Below, piece after piece: positions 61,270 through 64,000 of a stretch of DNA of 64,000 bases. The stretch comes from Heliophilum fasciatum. GTDB taxonomy: Bacteria; Bacillota; Desulfitobacteriia; Heliobacteriales; Heliobacteriaceae. Every line of letters starts with the position of its first letter. Position 1 is the stretch's first letter. The DNA lies in NCBI RefSeq assembly GCF_004341395.1, contig NZ_SLXT01000015.1:1-64000 (forward strand), written 5' to 3'. The notes under the pieces were generated by a model. The model was not told the DNA's origin and did not search any database. It saw only the letters and a program-made list of their open reading frames with translations. Made by a program: the position numbers and the translations under genes.

Positions 61270-62347
61270 TAAGGGTATGGAAATTGCACGGGAAAGTTTG
61301 AATACCTTGTTGGCCGGTGAACGTCTCGGCGAAGAACGGGCGCTGGCCGTCATGGATGCGGTGATGGACGGCAATGTGCCGACATCGCAACTGGCAGGCA
61401 TCTTGATCGCACTGCGCTTGCTCGGTGAAGGCGAAGAGGAAATTGCCGGCCTGGCGCGGGCCATGCGCCGCCGAGTTGAACGGGAACTGCAACCCTATCG
61501 AACGAAGGGCTTTGATGTGCTGCAAGATCGAGTCATCGACACCTGCGGTACCGGCGGTGATTGTGCCGGAACGTTTAACATCTCCACGGCGGCAGCGTTG
61601 ATCGTCGCGGCGGCCGGTGTGCCTGTCGCCAAGCATGGCAACCGGGCCGTATCGGGCAAAGCCGGTTCAGCCGATGTGCTGGAAGCGCTGGGGATTGCTG
61701 TCGATGTGTCACCGGCCCTATCGTTTCGCTGTTTAACGGAAACAGGTTTTGGCTTTTTCTTTGCACCGCGCTGTCACCGGGCCATGGCCCATGCGGCGCC
61801 GGCACGGCGGGAATTGGGCGTGCCGACAGTGTTTAATTTGCTGGGGCCACTGACCAATCCGGCCGGTGCGCGCCGGCAACTGCTGGGCATCAACCGCAAT
61901 GCCCGTGTGGGGCTGATGGCGCGGGTACTGGCCCGTCTGGGTGTGCAACATGCCTGGGTTGTTCACGGGCTTGATGGCCTTGATGAGATCAGTTTGACGG
62001 GACCGACGGAAGTGGCCCGTTTGAAAAACGGTGTTGTCGAAGAGACCATCATTGATCCCCACGACTTTGGTTTCTCCTATTGTCGACCGGAAGATTTGCA
62101 GGGCGGAGACAAAGAGCATAATGCCGCCATTGTGCAGTCGGTACTGCGTGGTGTGCCGGGACCGGCCCATGATATTGTGGTGCTTAATGCCGCGGCCGCC
62201 CTTTGTGTAGCTGAGCGTGTCAACGATTTGTCGGAAGGCATCCGATTGGCCCAGGCGATGATTACCGGCGGAGCGGCGAGCCGTCTCTTGGCACGGTTGC
62301 AGCGTTTGACCAACGAACAAACGTTGGAAAATCAAGCGGTAGGATAG
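61265..62347 (+). CDS. trpD: Anthranilate phosphoribosyltransferase
   Basis: TrpD joins anthranilate to PRPP. The 360-residue protein has the N-terminal helical part and the PRPP-binding motif DTCGTGGDCAGTFNIST near residue 97, then KHGNRAVSGKAGSADVLEALG near 125 and FNLLGPLTNPAG near 190. The TTG start at 61265 follows GATGAGGTGAG. GAG repeats overlap this start region and may control its translation. It is 61 bases after trpG. Confidence 0.93.
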   Translation: MSKGMEIARESLNTLLAGERLGEERALAVMDAVMDGNVPTSQLAGILIALRLLGEGEEEIAGLARAMRRRVERELQPYRTKGFDVLQDRVIDTCGTGGDCAGTFNISTAAALIVAAAGVPVAKHGNRAVSGKAGSADVLEALGIAVDVSPALSFRCLTETGFGFFFAPRCHRAMAHAAPARRELGVPTVFNLLGPLTNPAGARRQLLGINRNARVGLMARVLARLGVQHAWVVHGLDGLDEISLTGPTEVARLKNGVVEETIIDPHDFGFSYCRPEDLQGGDKEHNAAIVQSVLRGVPGPAHDIVVLNAAAALCVAERVNDLSEGIRLAQAMITGGAASRLLARLQRLTNEQTLENQAVG

Positions 62348-62373
62348 TCTGACGGCAGATCAAGCTGCATTCC

Positions 62374-62455
62374 AAGTTGCACGCTAAGTTGCACGCTGGT
62401 CCAGCAAACGGCAGTGATCGCCAGGGATCGCAGGAGATCGCCGGAGATCGCCGGA
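62374..62455. repeat. Two short tandem repeats in the trpD-trpC gap
   Basis: AAGTTGCACGCT occurs twice in tandem (62374-62385 and 62386-62397). Four 10-bp units of GATCGCCGGA type follow (62416, 62426, 62436, 62446). The 150-base gap otherwise holds only the trpC ribosome site. Confidence 0.65.
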
Positions 62456-62497
62456 GAAGATCAAGCATAGAAAACAACGCATGCAGGAGGAACCGAT

Positions 62498-63346
62498 GTG
62501 AGCAAAATGGGGCGAAATCAAGAGTACCGACCGGAAGGCTTTTTGGCGACCATGGCGGAACTGCAGGCGGAGCGAGTAAAAAAAGCGCAAGCGGAAGTGG
62601 CGCTGGAGCAGTATCAGGCGTTAGCCCAGGCTACGCCACCTGCCCTTGACTTTGCGCAGGCGCTAACGAGGACGGCCGATGGGCCCTTACGGGTGATTGC
62701 TGAAGTAAAACGCTCATCACCTTCCAAGGGAGCCTTGGCGCCGGTCGCCGACGCCCGGGCGCTAGCGGCGGCTTATATGCAAGGCGGTGCGGCCGCTGTA
62801 TCCATATTGACGGAAGAAGCCTATTTTCATGGCGCTTTGGCCGATCTGCAGCAAGTGCGGCCGGCCTTGGCCATTCCCATGTTACGTAAAGATTTTTTGA
62901 TTGATCCTTATCAGGTTTGGGAGGCTCGTGCCTATGGCGCTGATGCGGTGCTGCTGATTGCTGCTTTGCTCGGGCCGGCCAAACTGACTGAGATGACCGG
63001 GGTGGTCTTGGCGGCAGGAATGCAGCCGCTGATTGAACTCCATGCACCGGCCGAAGTGGCTTGGGCGGAAGCGGCGATTGAAGTTAATGCGAAGGGCTAT
63101 GGTGACCGGCGGCCGGTTGTCGGCGTCAATGCGCGGAACCTCATGACCTTACAGGTCGAACCGGCAAAAGCGTGGGAATTGCTTCGTGCGCTGCCGAACC
63201 ATTGGATTCGCGTGGCTGAAAGCGGTTTGCGCACGCGACAGGACTTGATGGCGGCACGGGAAGCCGGTGCCGATGCCGCTTTGATCGGTGAAGCGCTCGT
63301 TACGTCGGGAGAACCGAGCCGGGCAATTGCGGAACTGATTCGTTGA
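62498..63346 (+). CDS. trpC: Indole-3-glycerol phosphate synthase
   Basis: TrpC makes indole-3-glycerol phosphate. The 282-residue TIM barrel has VIAEVKRSSPSKG near residue 67 (catalytic Lys and Glu region), MLRKDFLIDPYQVWEARAYGADAVLLI near 128, ELHAPAEV near 180 and VGVNARNL near 205. A GTG at 62498 follows AGGAGG by 7 bases. Length is normal. trpF follows. Confidence 0.94.
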   Translation: MSKMGRNQEYRPEGFLATMAELQAERVKKAQAEVALEQYQALAQATPPALDFAQALTRTADGPLRVIAEVKRSSPSKGALAPVADARALAAAYMQGGAAAVSILTEEAYFHGALADLQQVRPALAIPMLRKDFLIDPYQVWEARAYGADAVLLIAALLGPAKLTEMTGVVLAAGMQPLIELHAPAEVAWAEAAIEVNAKGYGDRRPVVGVNARNLMTLQVEPAKAWELLRALPNHWIRVAESGLRTRQDLMAAREAGADAALIGEALVTSGEPSRAIAELIR

Positions 63347-63382
63347 TGCATACAGTTGATGCATACAGAAAGGATGAAAGCG

Positions 63383-64000
63383 ATGCGAGGCCGGCCCCGT
63401 GTAAAAATCTGTGGAATTCGTTCGCTCGTTGATGCCGAGTTGGCCATTAAAGCCGGTGCCCAGGCGATCGCCTTTAATTTTGTACCTACCTCGAAGCGCT
63501 ACATTCACCCGGAGAAGGCGCGGGAAATTATTCAGGTGCTGCCGCCTTATATCTCGGTGGCTGGTGTTTTTGCTGATGAGCCCCGGTACAGCGTGGAAGA
63601 AATCGTTTCGTTTTGCCGGTTAGAAGTGTTACAGTTTCATGGCCATGAAGACCCGGAATACTGCCGGCGCTGGTCCTATCGGATCATCAAAGCCTTTCGC
63701 CTCCGCGCCGAAGGAGCAACAACGGTGTCGGTCGGTGCCTTGGCCAGTTGGGAAGAATTGCTGCGGGAAGCCGGGCGCTATGCAGAAGTGTGTGCTTTTT
63801 TGCTCGATACGGATGTGCCGGGGTTAGGTGGTGCCGGACGTACCTTTGACTGGTCCCTGGTGCAAGGCGATTTGCCGAAACCAGTGATCGTCGGCGGCGG
63901 TTTGACGCCTGATAATGTCGGGGCGGCGATTATGGCGCTGCGGCCCTATGCCGTCGATGTGGCATCGGGCGTGGAAACAAACGGGCAAAAAGACGGTGCC
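63383..64000 (+). CDS. trpF: Phosphoribosylanthranilate isomerase, cut by the window end
   Basis: TrpF isomerises phosphoribosylanthranilate. The visible 206 residues begin MRGRPRVKICGIRS and continue with IAFNFVPTSKRYI near residue 31 and VLQFHGHEDPEYC near 80. The phosphate-binding end GGGLTPDNVG and VDVASGVETNGQKD is reached before the window ends, so only a short tail is missing. The ATG at 63383 is 9 bases after AAAGG; one at 63374 is also in frame. trpB and trpA probably follow. Confidence 0.92.
   Translation, partial: MRGRPRVKICGIRSLVDAELAIKAGAQAIAFNFVPTSKRYIHPEKAREIIQVLPPYISVAGVFADEPRYSVEEIVSFCRLEVLQFHGHEDPEYCRRWSYRIIKAFRLRAEGATTVSVGALASWEELLREAGRYAEVCAFLLDTDVPGLGGAGRTFDWSLVQGDLPKPVIVGGGLTPDNVGAAIMALRPYAVDVASGVETNGQKDGA

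Noticed and set aside
62416-62455. TRAP site in the trpD-trpC gap
   Set aside because: GAG-containing units recur every 10 bases rather than every 5-6, outside the TRAP spacing.

Overview
The window looks like chromosomal DNA of an endospore-forming, motile, probably anaerobic member of the Clostridia (Peptococcaceae or Heliobacteriaceae-like). The support is a gerA-type germination operon, spmA/spmB, a GerW/YtfJ protein, a PdaA-like deacetylase, a chemotaxis cluster with cheD, and a ferredoxin-dependent indolepyruvate oxidoreductase. The genus is inference. Most genes are of moderately high GC with AGGAGG-type ribosome sites. The first 3.8 kb is different: an AT-rich ATPase gene, a DNA methyltransferase lacking a normal start codon, an AT-rich membrane protein and an IS66 fragment form a decayed accessory island.

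Layout. 1-3.84 kb: accessory island with transposon scars. 3.9-8.2 kb (minus strand): iorA-iorB and a phenylacetate-CoA ligase for aryl-pyruvate oxidation. 8.3-12.6 kb: asnB, an unknown protein, and the lipoprotein LivK. 12.8-19.0 kb: pentapeptide-repeat protein, an Asn/Ser-rich protein, and a gerABC operon ending in a 54-residue two-helix protein too short for most gene callers. 19.0-22.6 kb: livHMGF behind a sigma-A promoter and an attenuator-like terminator. 22.7-29.3 kb: FlgJ-like protein, Lon-like protease, glycosyltransferase, FmdB, queC, a TIGR03915-type protein and a coiled-coil protein. 29.4-41.4 kb: PdaA-like deacetylase, lysA, a DHH-CBS-nucleotidyltransferase fusion, M50 protease, trpS, scpA/scpB, hydrolase, folD, cyclodeaminase, and the ytfI/ytfJ pair. 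41.4-50.9 kb: cheA-cheW-mcp-cheR-cheB-cheD plus a hybrid kinase and a receiver protein. 51.0-58.4 kb: class A PBP, spmA/spmB, a small protein with a structured leader, rluB, a cobalamin adenosyltransferase, a flavoprotein, and a frameshifted HutP-family gene. 58.4-64 kb: aroH and trpE-G-D-C-F, with trpF cut by the window end.

The most interesting part is the regulation of the aroH/trp region. The trpE leader carries nine GAG triplets, mostly at a 5-6 nt period, followed by a 13-bp UUCG-capped terminator. This is the arrangement of a TRAP (MtrB) attenuator. A second run of five GAG triplets covers the trpD ribosome site and start codon, and a UAG-rich run lies between the HutP-family gene and aroH. 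HutP also reads NAG triplets, and a HutP-family gene directly precedes aroH, although a one-base deletion in a G run breaks its frame. So the trp genes could be controlled by TRAP, by a HutP-like protein, or by both. No mtrB is seen in the window.
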